DNA of 64,000 bases from Microbispora sp. ZYX-F-249 (GCF_039649665.1 NZ_JBDJAW010000014.1:1-64000); one strand, 5' to 3'; numbered from the stretch's first letter, positions 33,072-43,099 are shown. Translations and numbers: made by a program. The notes: generated by a model from the sequence alone, not told the origin.

Positions 33072-34858
33072 CACGCCTCCTGCAGGGTCTGCTCGGCGGG
33101 GCTGGTGCGGCCCATGCGCTCCGCGTCGAGTCCGGACAGCTTGTGGCCCTTCGAGAAGAACCGCAACCGCGCCACGAGGGACATCAGCGGCTTGGTGAAC
33201 AGGAACACCACCACGATGTCGATGAGCGTGGTCAGGCCCATCGCGAACGCGAAGCCGGCCACGTCGCCGACCGCGAGGAAGTAGAGCACCACCGCGGCGA
33301 TGAACATGACGGCGTCGGCGACCAGGATGGTCCGCCGGGCGCGCCGCCAGGCCACCTCCACCGCCGAGCGCAGCGTGCGGCGGCCCTCCTTGATCTCGTC
33401 GCGAATCCGTTCGAAGTAGACGATGAACGAGTCCGCGGTGATGCCGATCGAGACCACCAGACCGATGATGTGCGGCAGCGAGAGCCGGAAGCCGGCGTTG
33501 TGGCTGAGCACGTCCACCGTCAGGTAGGTGAACACGGTGGCCACGGCCAGGCTGGCCATGCCGATGAGCCCCAGACCGCGGTAGTAGAGCAGCAGGTAGA
33601 ACACGACGACGATCAGACCGAGCGCGCCGGCGATGAGGCCGCCCCTGAGCTGGTCCTGGCCGAGGGTCGAGGAGACCGAGACGACCGAGCTCTGCTGGAA
33701 CTTCAGCGGCAGCGCGCCGTACTTGAGCTGGTCGGCCAGTTCGGTCGCGGTCTTCTGGGTGAAGCTGCCGGAGATGCGGGCGCTGCCGCCGGGGATGGCC
33801 TCCTCGATCGTCGGAGCGACGATGACGACGCCGTCCAGCACGTTGGCGAGCTGGTTGCGCGGGGCGGGCAGGCTGGTGATGCGCCGGGTGATGTCGGCGA
33901 ACAGCGTCGCGCCCCTCGACTTGAAGTCGACCTGGACGATCCACTCACCGGTGGTGGGGTCGGTGCCCGCCTGCGCGCCGCTGATCTCGGTGCCCTGCAC
34001 CGCGGCCTTGTCCAGGATGTACCGGGCCGTACCGTCGTCGCTGCAGGCGACGATCTGCTTGTTCGGGTCGTCGAGGGCGCCCTGGCCGCGGTTCTTCGCG
34101 GTGCAGTCGATCTTGCGGAACTCGTCGAGCAGCGCCGGGTCGATGCCGCTGGTGTCCTGACCGGCAAGTGGGTCGCCGGCGTCGTCCGGAGCGGCCGTCG
34201 GCGACGGGCTCGCAGCGGCCGAGGGCGAGGGCGAGGCCTTGGCCCGGGCGGCCCCCGCGCCGGCCCTGCGATGGGTCGTGGCCCTCGTCGAGGTGCTCGG
34301 GTCCGGGGACGGCGCGGTCAGCGCCTTCGACAGGGCGCGGCCCGCCGGAGAGGCGTTCCCGCTGGGAGCCGCGCTCTGCCTGGCGGGCGTCGACTCACTC
34401 GCAGTGGCCGCGGGCGTCGCCGCCGCCGACGAGCTCGGCGTGGGCGCCGCCGTGGGCACCTCGGCCGGCTGGTTCGTGGCGGCGGCCACCGCGAGCACCT
34501 GCCGCATGCGCAGCTCCGCGGTGGTCGACACCAGCCGCAACGCCTCGTCCCGGCCCGCGCCCGGGATCTGGATCACGATGTTGTCGTTCGCCTTCGCGAC
34601 CTGGGCGTCGGAGATGCCGGTGCCGTTGACGCGCTGCCGGATGATCGTCACGGCTCGGTCGAGGCTCTCCTGCGACGGCGCCTTCCCGTTCGCCAGGACC
34701 GGCGAGAGCGTCACCGTGGTGCCGCCCGCGAGGTCGAGGCCGAACTTGGGGACGAACGCCTTCTGGAGGGCGACCGTCGCGCCCATGACGAGGATGAGCA
34801 CGAAGAGCAGCAGGAGTGTGCGTCCAGGCTTGCTCTGGCTACTTGTCGGTGGGGCCAC
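33071..34858 (-). CDS. secD: Protein translocase subunit SecD with a long low-complexity insertion
   Basis: 595 residues, GTG start. One N-terminal membrane helix, FGLDLAGGTTVTLSP (D1 motif), the periplasmic P1 domain and five C-terminal membrane helices (HIIGLVVSIGITADSFIVYFERIRDE). Between the two halves of the external domain, residues about 127-228 form an Ala/Pro/Ser/Thr-rich insertion (TAAPTPSSSAAATPAATASE and similar) that looks unstructured and could span or contact the cell wall. Coupled to secF. Confidence 0.96.
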   Translation of the reverse strand: MAPPTSSQSKPGRTLLLLFVLILVMGATVALQKAFVPKFGLDLAGGTTVTLSPVLANGKAPSQESLDRAVTIIRQRVNGTGISDAQVAKANDNIVIQIPGAGRDEALRLVSTTAELRMRQVLAVAAATNQPAEVPTAAPTPSSSAAATPAATASESTPARQSAAPSGNASPAGRALSKALTAPSPDPSTSTRATTHRRAGAGAARAKASPSPSAAASPSPTAAPDDAGDPLAGQDTSGIDPALLDEFRKIDCTAKNRGQGALDDPNKQIVACSDDGTARYILDKAAVQGTEISGAQAGTDPTTGEWIVQVDFKSRGATLFADITRRITSLPAPRNQLANVLDGVVIVAPTIEEAIPGGSARISGSFTQKTATELADQLKYGALPLKFQQSSVVSVSSTLGQDQLRGGLIAGALGLIVVVFYLLLYYRGLGLIGMASLAVATVFTYLTVDVLSHNAGFRLSLPHIIGLVVSIGITADSFIVYFERIRDEIKEGRRTLRSAVEVAWRRARRTILVADAVMFIAAVVLYFLAVGDVAGFAFAMGLTTLIDIVVVFLFTKPLMSLVARLRFFSKGHKLSGLDAERMGRTSPAEQTLQEA

Positions 34859-34899
34859 TGGAGGTCAGTTCTTTCGTCGAAAAGTTGTGATCAGCCTAC

Positions 34900-35265
34900 T
34901 CAGGACTGCTTGGTGCTCGTGTCGTCACCGTTCCCCGTGTCGGAACTTTCCGCCACGGTCCCCTCGGCCTCCCCGCTCGTCACCTCGTCGACAGGAGTGA
35001 GCACCCGGCCGATCGCCGCCTTGACCCAGCGGGTCTCGACGCCGGGGGCCAGCTCCAGCACGACGTCGTCGTCCTCGAGGGCGACGACCGTCGCGAACAG
35101 GCCGGTCGTGGTCATGACCCGGACGCCCGGGGTGAGGGAGTTCTGCATCTGGATCTGCTCCTGCTGCCGCTTGCGCTGCGGGCGGATCAGGAGGAAGTAG
35201 AAAACCACTACCAGCAAGATCAGTGGCAGGAACGTCCCAAGCGGGTTGTTACCCACGGGGGCCAC
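34900..35265 (-). CDS. yajC: Sec translocon accessory protein YajC
   Basis: 121 residues, GTG start. N-terminal membrane helix (FLPLILLVVVFYFLLIRPQRKR) with the family RPQRKR motif, then a small beta domain (LTPGVRVMTTTGLFATVVAL) and an acidic Ser/Thr-rich tail. First gene of the yajC-secD-secF operon, downstream of ruvB. Confidence 0.95.
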   Translation of the reverse strand: MAPVGNNPLGTFLPLILLVVVFYFLLIRPQRKRQQEQIQMQNSLTPGVRVMTTTGLFATVVALEDDDVVLELAPGVETRWVKAAIGRVLTPVDEVTSGEAEGTVAESSDTGNGDDTSTKQS

Positions 35266-35505
35266 CCTTCCGTAACGTGATGAACCGGCCTGGCGCCGGA
35301 GGTCTTGTGCGCTTCACACGCGGGCCACCGCGACGCTGCTCGTGTCGCAAGAACGGCCAGTCAAGCCACGCAGTGTATGCGAGCCCGCGGAAGCCCGGCA
35401 ACGAACCCACGGCCCGGCGGGCAGGAAAGTTCCCGTTTCATGGGCTTCGCAATCGGTCTGTTACCTCTTTGCCCCGCTTTCCGCTTCCAGCCGCCGCGTC
35501 CGCGT

Positions 35506-35545
<40 letters not shown>

Positions 35546-35553
35546 AGTCGCGC

Positions 35554-36603
35554 TCACTTGTCGTCGAAGAGCGTGGGCGCGGCGACCGCGCCCACGGCGT
35601 CGGGGGGCGGAGTCAGGCCGAGGTGTGCCCAGGCCGCGGCGGTGGCGACGCGACCCCGCGGAGTGCGGGCCAGCAGTCCCTGCCGCACCAGGAAGGGCTC
35701 CGCCACGACCTCGACGGTCTCCGGCTCCTCCCCCACGGCCACCGCGAGCGTCGACAGGCCCACCGGGCCGCCGCCGAACTTGCGCAGCAACGCGTCGAGC
35801 ACGGCCCGGTCGAGCCGGTCCAGCCCCTCGGCGTCGACCTCGTACAGGTTGAGCGCCGCCGCCGCGACGTCCCTGGTGATCACGCCTTCGGCGCGCACCT
35901 CGGCGAAGTCGCGCACCCGCCGCAGCAGGCGGTTGGCGATCCGGGGCGTGCCGCGTGACCGGCGGGCGATCTCGTGGGCGCCCTCGTCCGGCAGATCCAC
36001 CGACAGCAGGCGCGCCGAGCGCCGCAGCACCTGCTCGAGCTCGGCCACCTCGTAGAAGTCCATGTGCGCGGTGAAGCCGAACCTGTCGCGCAGCGGCGCG
36101 GGCAGCAGCCCCGCCCGCGTGGTGGCCCCGACCAGCGTGAACGGGGCGATGTCGAGAGGGATCGAGGTGGCGCCGGGGCCCTTGCCGACCACGATGTCGA
36201 CCCGGAAGTCCTCCATGGCCAGGTAGAGCATCTCCCCCGCCGGGCGGGCCATGCGGTGGATCTCGTCGATGAACAGGACCTCGCCCTCGGTCAGCGTGGA
36301 CAGGATCGCGGCGAGGTCGCCCGCGCGCTCCAGCGCCGGACCCGAGGTCATCCGCAGCGGCGCGCCCAGCTCGGAGGCGATGATCATGGCGAGCGTCGTC
36401 TTGCCGAGCCCGGGCCCCCCGCTCATCAGGACGTGGTCGGGCGGGCGGTTGCGGCGCAGGGCGCTCTCCAGCACCAGCGAGAGCTGCTCGCGCACCCGGC
36501 CCTGCCCGATGAACTCCTCCAGACGCCGGGGACGCAGCGCGGCCTCGATCGCCCGCTCGTCGCCCTCCGGTTCGGGCGACACGAGATCCCGCTCGAAGCT
36601 CAC
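35554..36603 (-). CDS. ruvB: Holliday junction branch-migration ATPase RuvB
   Basis: 349 residues, GTG start. Walker [13 protein letters not shown], Walker [10 protein letters not shown], sensor GATTRAGLL, then the winged-helix DNA-binding domain ([13 protein letters not shown]). Last gene of ruvC-ruvA-ruvB. Confidence 0.98.
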   Translation of the reverse strand: MSFERDLVSPEPEGDERAIEAALRPRRLEEFIGQGRVREQLSLVLESALRRNRPPDHVLMSGGPGLGKTTLAMIIASELGAPLRMTSGPALERAGDLAAILSTLTEGEVLFIDEIHRMARPAGEMLYLAMEDFRVDIVVGKGPGATSIPLDIAPFTLVGATTRAGLLPAPLRDRFGFTAHMDFYEVAELEQVLRRSARLLSVDLPDEGAHEIARRSRGTPRIANRLLRRVRDFAEVRAEGVITRDVAAAALNLYEVDAEGLDRLDRAVLDALLRKFGGGPVGLSTLAVAVGEEPETVEVVAEPFLVRQGLLARTPRGRVATAAAWAHLGLTPPPDAVGAVAAPTLFDDK

Positions 36604-36679
36604 TCGACACCATCCGCTCGGCCTGCCGGGAGTCCGCTTCCCGGTGAAAATTTCATCGAACCATCAGCCCGTCACACGG

Positions 36680-37300
36680 TCATCGCACGCTCAGCGCGCG
36701 CAGCGCGGACTTCAGCAGCACGGCCACCTGCGGGGCGCGGCCGGCCGCGACCTCCGCCTCGGCCTCCGCGGTCACCGCCGCCACCGCATCGTCGGCGTCG
36801 CGGGAGGAGTAGCCGAGCCCCACCAGCCCGGAGTGGACCTGGTCGCGCCAGGCCGGCGCGGCGGCCGAGCCGTTCAGCGCGGCGTCGACGGCTCCGGCCG
36901 GCGCGCCGAGCTTGTCCTTGAGTTCGAGCACGATGCGCTGCGCGCCCTTCTGGCCGATGCCCGGCACCATCGTCAGGGCCTTGATGTCGGCGCTCGCCAC
37001 CGCGACGCGCAGGGCGTTGGGCGCGTGGACCGCGAGCATGGCCAGGGCCAGGCGCGGCCCGACCCCACTGGCCGTCTGGAGCAGTTCGAAGACCGTGCGC
37101 TCGTCGTCGGAGGCGAAGCCGTACAACGTGAGCGAGTCCTCGCGGACGACGAGCGAGGTGGACAACCGGGCGGGCTCGCCGACGCGCAGCCCGGCCAGGG
37201 TCCCCGGAGTGCAGTGCACGAGCATCCCGACGCCGCCCACCTCGACCACGGCGCTGTCGGCCCCGATCGCCGCCACCTGGCCCGCAACGGATGCGATCAC
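36680..37300 (-). CDS. ruvA: Holliday junction DNA-binding protein RuvA
   Basis: 206 residues. N-terminal OB fold ([20 protein letters not shown]), two helix-hairpin-helix motifs ([36 protein letters not shown]) and a C-terminal RuvB-contact domain ([16 protein letters not shown]). GTG start overlaps the ruvC TGA (GTGA). Confidence 0.98.
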   Translation of the reverse strand: MIASVAGQVAAIGADSAVVEVGGVGMLVHCTPGTLAGLRVGEPARLSTSLVVREDSLTLYGFASDDERTVFELLQTASGVGPRLALAMLAVHAPNALRVAVASADIKALTMVPGIGQKGAQRIVLELKDKLGAPAGAVDAALNGSAAAPAWRDQVHSGLVGLGYSSRDADDAVAAVTAEAEAEVAAGRAPQVAVLLKSALRALSVR

Positions 37301-37932
37301 CGCGTGCTCCCTCCCCGGTCCGTACGCCCGGCCGCGACTCCGCCGGGCGTCCCAGTCCTACCAGAGCCCCCAGGGCCAGTAGTGCCGGCGGCGCCCGCAC
37401 CGCCGTGACGGGCTTTGGCCAGGGCGTCGGCCAGGCGGTGCTGCACGCCGCCGCGCCAGACGTGGCAGATGGCCAGGGCGAGCGCGTCGGCGGCGTCCGC
37501 CGGCTTGGGCATGGCGTCGAGCCGCAGCAGCCGGGTGACCATCGTGCCGACCTGCTTCTTGTCGGCGTTGCCGTTACCCGTGATGGCGGCCTTGACCTCG
37601 CTCGGCGTGTGCAGCGCGACCGGCAGCCCTCGCCGGGCCGCGCAGACGATCGCGACGGCCGACGCCTGGGCCGTCCCCATGACCGTGCGGACGTTGTGCT
37701 GGGCGAAGACCCGCTCGACGGCGACCGCGTCCGGTCTGATCTCGTCGAGCCAGCGCTCGATCTCCGCCTCGATGACGACCAGCCGGGACCCGATGTCGTC
37801 GTCGGGCGGGGTGCGGACCACCCCCACCGACAGCAGGCTCAGCGGCGCGCCCGGACGGCCCTCCACGGCGCCGAGACCGCACCGCGTCAGCCCCGGGTCC
37901 ACGCCCATCACCCGCATCTGGGGCAACCGCAC
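37297..37932 (-). CDS. ruvC: Holliday junction resolvase RuvC
   Basis: RNase H-fold endonuclease. Catalytic acids in [11 protein letters not shown] (Asp), [10 protein letters not shown] (Glu) and [12 protein letters not shown] (two Asp). The GTG at 37932 has GGGAGG 7 nt upstream and gives 211 residues ([14 protein letters not shown]...); the ATG at 37917 is the other candidate. A disordered Gly/Thr-rich tail of about 40 residues follows the domain. Preceded by an SOS box. Confidence 0.97.
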   Translation of the reverse strand: MRLPQMRVMGVDPGLTRCGLGAVEGRPGAPLSLLSVGVVRTPPDDDIGSRLVVIEAEIERWLDEIRPDAVAVERVFAQHNVRTVMGTAQASAVAIVCAARRGLPVALHTPSEVKAAITGNGNADKKQVGTMVTRLLRLDAMPKPADAADALALAICHVWRGGVQHRLADALAKARHGGAGAAGTTGPGGSGRTGTPGGVAAGRTDRGGSTR

Positions 37933-37987
37933 CGGCACGCCTCCCTGATCCCGGCCGGCGCAGCCACCGCACCTCACCGCCACTGCG

Positions 37988-38015
37988 CCGAACACCTGTT
38001 CGGCCGGTCACTCTA
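37988..38015 (-). promoter_or_regulatory. LexA (SOS) box and -10 element of ruvCAB
   Basis: CCGAAC-ACCT-GTTCGG (37988-38003) matches the actinobacterial SOS box CGAAC-N4-GTTCG. On the minus strand a TAGAGT -10 element (38010-38015) ends 6 nt before the box, so bound LexA would cover the transcription start. It lies 55 bp upstream of the ruvC start. Confidence 0.85.
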
Positions 38016-38041
38016 TCGCGATCAGCGGCGGCGCGGGTGCG

Positions 38042-39205
38042 TCAGAAGTAGTCGATCATGTACGCGGCGCAGCCGAAGGCGGCGTCCAGCGCGTCGTCGG
38101 CCTCGGGAGAGCCGCCGGTCAGCAGGCCGGCGCGGCGGAGCGTGGCCGTGGAGACGCCGGCGAACAGCGCGGACATGCCGCCGATCGTGAGCCGGGTGCT
38201 CTCCCCGGGCACGGCGTCCCGGCGCGTCGCGGAGCCGGAGCCGCCGTCCACCCGCAGCAGCCAGGCGCCCGTGTTGCCGGGGCGCCGGGAGTCGGTCACC
38301 TCGACGGGGATCTCGGCGGACACCCCGGCGGGGAAACCGCGCCCCCCGACCGCCGCGGGCAGGTCGATCAGCCGGAACATCCACCGGGTCTGGGCGACCT
38401 CGTCCTTCGACCGCTCCCGCAGCATCCAGAGCACCGGGTCGGCCGGGTCGACGCAGGCGGTCACCGACTTCGCGACCGACGACGCGCTGCCGACCATCGA
38501 CCACAGGGCCCGGGCCGTCGCCTCCGACCCGGCGAGCAGGTTGTCGACCTCGATGTCCCCGTCGCTCCACCGGTAGACGACGAACCCGTCCTCGGCCAGG
38601 TAGCAGAAGTCGTCGTCGTCCTCGAGCCACAGCCGCCAGGTCCGCTCGTCGAAGGACAGCGGCCCGCTCGCGCGCGTGGCGGCGTGCACCCTGCCGATCA
38701 GGGCCACGAGATCGGCCGCGTCGGCCGGGCCCATCCGGCGCAGCTTGACCGCGCCTCCGGGGTCGCCCACCGTCCGCAGCGCCTCCGCGGGCAGGGTGAT
38801 CCGCTGGAGCACGCCGGCGTGCTCGTAGCCCGCGCTCCGGTACAGCGGCGTGGTGGCCGGGTACAGCGCGGAGACCGCGTGGCCGAGCTGCGCGCAGCGC
38901 TCGATCACCGCGTCCATGAGCGTCCGGCCCACGCCCCTGCCGCGGTCCTCCGGCGCCACCGTCACGCCCGCCACGCCGCCCATCGACTGCGGGCGGCCGT
39001 GCCACCACTGGACATACGGGTTGATCCTGGCCGTGCCCACCAGGCGGGCGCCGTCGAAGGCGCCCAGGTAGCGGCCCTCGGGCAGCATCGGGGAGACGAG
39101 CTTGCGCCACGTCTGCGCGCCGTCGCCGGACAACGGGCCGAAGGCGCGTCTGCGGGAGTCGAGGACGGCGTCCAGGTCGTCGCTCGTAAGATGACGGATT
39201 TCCAC
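38042..39205 (-). CDS. Eis-type GNAT N-acetyltransferase
   Basis: 387 residues from the GTG at 39205 (VEIRHLTSDDLDAVL). First GNAT domain with acetyl-CoA loop VTVAPEDRGRGVGRTLMDAV, a second degenerate GNAT domain, and an SCP2-like C-terminal domain ending in an aromatic residue with free carboxylate (YMIDYF), the layout of mycobacterial Eis and its relatives that acetylate aminoglycosides and other amines. Substrate not predictable. TAGCTT 8 nt before the GTG, and no ribosome site, suggest a leaderless mRNA. Confidence 0.9.
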   Translation of the reverse strand: MEIRHLTSDDLDAVLDSRRRAFGPLSGDGAQTWRKLVSPMLPEGRYLGAFDGARLVGTARINPYVQWWHGRPQSMGGVAGVTVAPEDRGRGVGRTLMDAVIERCAQLGHAVSALYPATTPLYRSAGYEHAGVLQRITLPAEALRTVGDPGGAVKLRRMGPADAADLVALIGRVHAATRASGPLSFDERTWRLWLEDDDDFCYLAEDGFVVYRWSDGDIEVDNLLAGSEATARALWSMVGSASSVAKSVTACVDPADPVLWMLRERSKDEVAQTRWMFRLIDLPAAVGGRGFPAGVSAEIPVEVTDSRRPGNTGAWLLRVDGGSGSATRRDAVPGESTRLTIGGMSALFAGVSTATLRRAGLLTGGSPEADDALDAAFGCAAYMIDYF

Positions 39206-39275
39206 AGCAGGCCAAGCTATGCGGGCGCCGGTGGCCGTTGCCACCGGTTTTCCGCCCCTCTGCCCGACTTCGGCG

Positions 39276-40028
39276 TCAGGCCTCGACCTTCTCCATGACC
39301 TCGTCGCTCACGTCGAAGTTCGCCCAGACGTTCTGCACGTCGTCGCTGTCCTCGAGCGCGTCGATGAGCTTGAAGACCTTGCGGGCGCCGTCCTCGTCGA
39401 GGGGGACGTTGAGCGTGGGGACGAAGCTCATCTCGGCCGACTCGTAGTCGATCCCCGCGTCCTGCAGCGCCTTGCGCACCGGGATGAGGTCGGAGGCCTC
39501 GCAGACCACCTCGAAGTTGTCGCCGAGGTCGTTGACCTCCTCGGCACCCGCGTCGAGGACGGCCATGAGCACGTCGTCCTCGGTCAGCGACCCCTTGGGG
39601 ACGATCACGACGCCCTTGCGGTTGAACATGTACGACACCGAGCCGGGGTCGGCGAGCGAGCCGCCGTTGCGGGTCAGCGCCACGCGCACCTCGGACGCCG
39701 CGCGGTTGCGGTTGTCGGTGAGGCACTCGATGAGGACCGCGACGCCGCCCGGGGCGTAGCCCTCGTACATGATCGTCTGCCAGTCGGCGCCGCCGGCCTC
39801 GAGGCCGCCGCCGCGCTTGCGGGCCCGCTCGATGTTGTCGATCGGGACCGAGTTCTTCCTGGCCTTGGTGATGGCGTCGAACAGCGTGGGGTTGCCGTCC
39901 GGGTCGGGCCCGCCGGTCCTGGCCGCGACCTCGATGTTCTTGATGAGCTTGGCGAAAAGCTTGCCGCGCTTGGAGTCCAGCGCCGCCTTCTTGTGCTTCG
40001 TCGTCGCCCATTTGGAGTGGCCGGACAT
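39276..40028 (-). CDS. YebC/PmpR-family protein
   Basis: 250 residues, complete family match from [20 protein letters not shown] to the end. Known members act as transcription regulators or help ribosomes through proline-rich stretches. Conserved neighbour of ruvCAB and pdxT. The ribosome site (GGGAG) lies in the end of pdxT, so the two are coupled. Confidence 0.97.
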   Translation of the reverse strand: MSGHSKWATTKHKKAALDSKRGKLFAKLIKNIEVAARTGGPDPDGNPTLFDAITKARKNSVPIDNIERARKRGGGLEAGGADWQTIMYEGYAPGGVAVLIECLTDNRNRAASEVRVALTRNGGSLADPGSVSYMFNRKGVVIVPKGSLTEDDVLMAVLDAGAEEVNDLGDNFEVVCEASDLIPVRKALQDAGIDYESAEMSFVPTLNVPLDEDGARKVFKLIDALEDSDDVQNVWANFDVSDEVMEKVEA

Positions 40029-40031
40029 CGC

Positions 40032-40622
40032 CTAGAGCTCCCTCACCATTTCGACAAAATACGAGTGCACCCGCGCGTCGCCGGTCAGCTCCGGATGGAA
40101 GGACGTCGCGAGCAACGGTCCCTGTCGGACCGCGACGATCCTATCCCCAGCTTCGGTGCGGCCCAGCACCTCCACGTCGGGCCCCACGGACTCGACCCAG
40201 GGCGCGCGGATGAAGACGGCCCTGATCTCCCCGCGCCCGGCGAAGTCGAGATCGGCCTCGAACGAGTCGACCTGGCGGCCGAAGGCGTTGCGGCGGACCA
40301 CCATGTCGATGCCGCCCAGCGTCTCCTGGCCCTCGATGCCGCCCCGGATGCGGTCGGCCAGCATGATCATGCCGGCGCACGAGCCGTAGGCGGGCATGCC
40401 CTCCTTGATCCGCGACCGCAGGGGTTCGAGCAGCTCGAAGGCGGTGGCGAGCTTCCAGATCGTGGTCGACTCCCCGCCCGGGACGACCAGCGCGTCCACC
40501 GCGGCGAGCTCCTCCTGCCTGCGCACCGGCACGGCGGTCGCGCCCGACTCCTCCAGCGCGCGGATGTGCTCGCGCACGTCGCCCTGCAGGGCGAGCACGC
40601 CGATCTTGGGTGCGGACCTCAC
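40032..40622 (-). CDS. pdxT: Pyridoxal 5'-phosphate synthase glutaminase subunit
   Basis: 196 residues from a GTG with AGGAAGG upstream. Class I glutaminase triad: nucleophile Cys82 (YGSCAGMI) and His/Glu in SFHPEL; oxyanion loop VPGGEST. Supplies ammonia to PdxS for vitamin B6 synthesis. pdxS lies 2.5 kb upstream, separated by phoD and marR genes, which is unusual. Confidence 0.97.
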   Translation of the reverse strand: MRSAPKIGVLALQGDVREHIRALEESGATAVPVRRQEELAAVDALVVPGGESTTIWKLATAFELLEPLRSRIKEGMPAYGSCAGMIMLADRIRGGIEGQETLGGIDMVVRRNAFGRQVDSFEADLDFAGRGEIRAVFIRAPWVESVGPDVEVLGRTEAGDRIVAVRQGPLLATSFHPELTGDARVHSYFVEMVREL

Positions 40623-40688
40623 GGTTTCCCTTCCTGTGGTGACCCTGTTCAGGGTATGGCCACGGTCTTGCGCGCCCAAAACGATAAA

Positions 40689-41120
40689 TCAGACGGTCCC
40701 CCGGCCCAGCTTGGCCAGGGCGGGAAGGGCGCGGGCGATGGCCGAGCGCTCCTCGGGGGTCAGTGTGTCCAGCCGTCCGGACAGGTAGGCGACCCGCGAC
40801 TGCCGTACGGCCCGGAGGCGGTCGCGGCCCTCGCCGGTCAGCTCGACGGTGCGCACCCGCGCGTCGGAGGCGTCGGTGCCCCGCGCGACCAGGCCGGCCT
40901 CCTCGAGGCGGTTGACCTGCACGCTCATCGTCGGGAGCTGCACGCCGTGCTCCTCGGCCAGCTCGGTCATCCGGCGCGCGCCGGCCTCCAGGGAACCGAG
41001 CACGGAGTACTGCTGGCTGGTGACCGGCTGCCCCGCCGTCGTACGGCGGAGCAGCATCACGATGTGGCGCAGCTCGCGTGACAGGGCCTCGGCGAGCCGC
41101 CCGGTGTCGTCGGTCGTCAT
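40689..41120 (-). CDS. MarR-family transcriptional regulator
   Basis: 143 residues with the winged helix-turn-helix (TSQQYSVLGSLEAGARRMTE, LPTMSVQVNRLEEAGLV) and wing (TDASDARVRTVELT). No SD before the ATG; a TATCGT -10 element ends 8 nt upstream, so it is probably leaderless. Target unknown; the neighbouring phoD and pdxT are candidates by position only. Confidence 0.92.
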   Translation of the reverse strand: MTTDDTGRLAEALSRELRHIVMLLRRTTAGQPVTSQQYSVLGSLEAGARRMTELAEEHGVQLPTMSVQVNRLEEAGLVARGTDASDARVRTVELTGEGRDRLRAVRQSRVAYLSGRLDTLTPEERSAIARALPALAKLGRGTV

Positions 41121-41160
41121 AGCTGGTCACGATAACGGTGGCCGGGGCGGAACAGACGAA

Positions 41161-41195
41161 GCGGGCGGCGCCCCCCGGAAGGGGTCGCCGCCCGC
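41161..41195 (-). terminator. Terminator after phoD
   Basis: GCGGGCGGCG plus CCCC pairs with GGGG and CGCCGCCCGC (one bulged T) 13 bp beyond the phoD stop. Confidence 0.8.
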
Positions 41196-41207
41196 CGGGG
41201 CGTGTCG

Positions 41208-42896
41208 TCAGGGGCGCTCGGTCTCCTGCCGCACCGTCGCCTCCACCATGTCCTCGGCCGTCATCTCCCGCCGCGCCGCGATCGAGGGGTCGAGCGGGCG
41301 CAGGTACGTCTGCTGCACGCCGGGCACCCTGTCCTCGATCACGAACGTCGCCCGGGTGCGCACCTCCGAGCCGGGGGCCGAGACGACGGGCACCACCCGG
41401 AAGTCGGCGGTCATCGCGTCCCTGTCGATCTTCGTCAGGACGTAGCCGCGCTGGTTGTTGTAGAACTTCAGGTGGGGGTTGATCTTCAGAAAGGGGTGCG
41501 CCGCCGGGTCGGAGTCGGCCCCGTCGCCGGTGGTGCTGATGGAGGTCGTCACCAGCTCGGAGCCGACCGTGGGGCCGGTCGGGTCGTCGTAGTCCAGCTT
41601 CAGGTCACTGGCCCAGTGCGCGTGCACGTCTCCGGTGAGCACGACGGGGTTGCGCACGCCGGCGTCGATCCAGCCGCGGGTGACGCGCTGCCGCGAGGCG
41701 ACGTAACCGTCCCAGGCGTCCTGGCTGGTGATCTTCGCAGGCCCGGCGTTGTTGTCGCGCTGGGCGAAGAAGACCTGCTGGCCGATGACGTCCCAGCGCG
41801 CCCGCGATCGCCGGAAGCCGTCGAGCAGCCACGCCTCCTGTTCGAAGCCCATGATCGAGCGGGCCGGGTCGGCCGCCTCCGGGCAGTCCTTGTAGCCGTC
41901 GCCGCAGCCCTGGTCGTCGCGGAACTGCCGCGTGTCGAGCATGTGGAAGTTCGCCATCGCCCCCCACCGGACACGCCGGTAGAGCTGCATGTCGATGCCG
42001 CGCGGCACGGAGGTGCGGCGCAGCGGCATGTTCTCGTAGTAGGCGCGGAAGGCGGCGGCCCTGCGCTCGAGGAAGGTGGGCTGCTCCTCCGGGCGCTCCG
42101 GCATCTCGTCGGCCCAGTTGTTGTCCACCTCGTGGTCGTCGAAGACGACCAGCCACGGCGCGCCGGCGTGCGCGGCCTGCAGGTCGGGGTCGGTCTTGTA
42201 CTGCGCGTGCCGCTGGCGGTAGTTCGCCAGCGTCATCGTCTCCGGCCCTTCGTGGTCGCGCACGTTGCCGCCGGGGGCGACGTAGGTGTTCCTGGTGTAC
42301 TCGTACTGGTAGTCGCCCAGGTGGAGGACCAGGTCCGGGTGGTCCTCGGCGAGCCGGCGGTAGGAGGTGAAGTAGCCGTGCTCGTACTGCGCGCAGGACA
42401 CGAAGGCCATCGTCAGCGGGCCGCCGAACGACAGCGGCTCCGGCGCGGTCAGGGCCCTGCCCGCCGGTGAGAGGTACGGCCCGACGCGGAAGCGGTACCA
42501 GTACTCCCTGCCGGGCCGCAGGTGGTCCACCTCGACGTGGACGCTGTGCCCCCATTCCGGGCTCGCCTCGGCCACGCCCGCCCGCACCACGCGGCGGCAG
42601 CTCTCGTCGGCGTAGACCTGCCACTGCACGGTGAACGCGCGATTCGGCATGCCGCCGAGCCCGTCCTCGGCGAGCGGCTGCGGGGCGAGGCGGGTCCAGA
42701 TCACGAAGCCGGTGTGGTCGGGGTCGCCCGAGGCCACCCCGAGCGTGAACGGATCGCAGCGCAGGCCGCGGGAGGCGAGTTCGCCCGCGGTCTCGGGCGC
42801 GGGCGTGGGGGCCGCCGAGGCGGCCGCGGGGATCGCGGCGACGGCGCCGGCGGCGATTCCGGTGACGAGGAAGGAACGACGATCGAGGCCGGGCAA
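41208..42896 (-). CDS. phoD: Alkaline phosphatase/phosphodiesterase PhoD, Tat-exported
   Basis: 562 residues. Twin-arginine signal (DRRSFLVTGIAAGAVAAIP), N-terminal Ig-like domain, then the PhoD calcium/iron phosphatase domain with VSCAQYEHGYF, LHLGDYQYEY, VVFDDHEVDNNW and LTGDVHAHW. TTG start with AGGGAG upstream. Releases phosphate from organic esters outside the cell. A possible PHO-box-like repeat lies upstream. Confidence 0.93.
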   Translation of the reverse strand: MPGLDRRSFLVTGIAAGAVAAIPAAASAAPTPAPETAGELASRGLRCDPFTLGVASGDPDHTGFVIWTRLAPQPLAEDGLGGMPNRAFTVQWQVYADESCRRVVRAGVAEASPEWGHSVHVEVDHLRPGREYWYRFRVGPYLSPAGRALTAPEPLSFGGPLTMAFVSCAQYEHGYFTSYRRLAEDHPDLVLHLGDYQYEYTRNTYVAPGGNVRDHEGPETMTLANYRQRHAQYKTDPDLQAAHAGAPWLVVFDDHEVDNNWADEMPERPEEQPTFLERRAAAFRAYYENMPLRRTSVPRGIDMQLYRRVRWGAMANFHMLDTRQFRDDQGCGDGYKDCPEAADPARSIMGFEQEAWLLDGFRRSRARWDVIGQQVFFAQRDNNAGPAKITSQDAWDGYVASRQRVTRGWIDAGVRNPVVLTGDVHAHWASDLKLDYDDPTGPTVGSELVTTSISTTGDGADSDPAAHPFLKINPHLKFYNNQRGYVLTKIDRDAMTADFRVVPVVSAPGSEVRTRATFVIEDRVPGVQQTYLRPLDPSIAARREMTAEDMVEATVRQETERP

Positions 42897-42981
42897 CTGG
42901 GCTCCCTGTGACGATCAGTGGGGACGCCCGCAGCCTGACGATCGATCGTGACCGGAGAGTAAAGAGCGGCGGAACGATATC

Positions 42982-43020
42982 GGTCACCCGAAAGGCGACA
43001 TCACCGCACGGTCATCTCGA
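42982..43020. promoter_or_regulatory. PHO-box-like direct repeats upstream of phoD
   Basis: GGTCACCCGAA (42982-42992), CATCACCGCAC (42999-43009) and GGTCATCTCGA (43010-43020) share the xxTCAyyy core of the 11-bp units bound by PhoP in Streptomyces; the last two are adjacent. They lie 86-124 bp upstream of phoD but read on the opposite strand, which weakens the case. Confidence 0.35.
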
Positions 43021-43043
43021 CATCCGATGCGCAGACGCAAGAA

Positions 43044-43071
43044 CGCCCGGCCGGGATGTACCGGCCGGGCG
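43044..43071 (-). terminator. Terminator after pdxS
   Basis: An 11-bp perfect stem, CGCCCGGCCGG (43044-43054) with 43061-43071, loop GATGTA, 29 bp past the pdxS stop. Confidence 0.8.
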
Positions 43072-43099
43072 TGTCTCCTCTGTGTGCCGCGCGGGCTGT

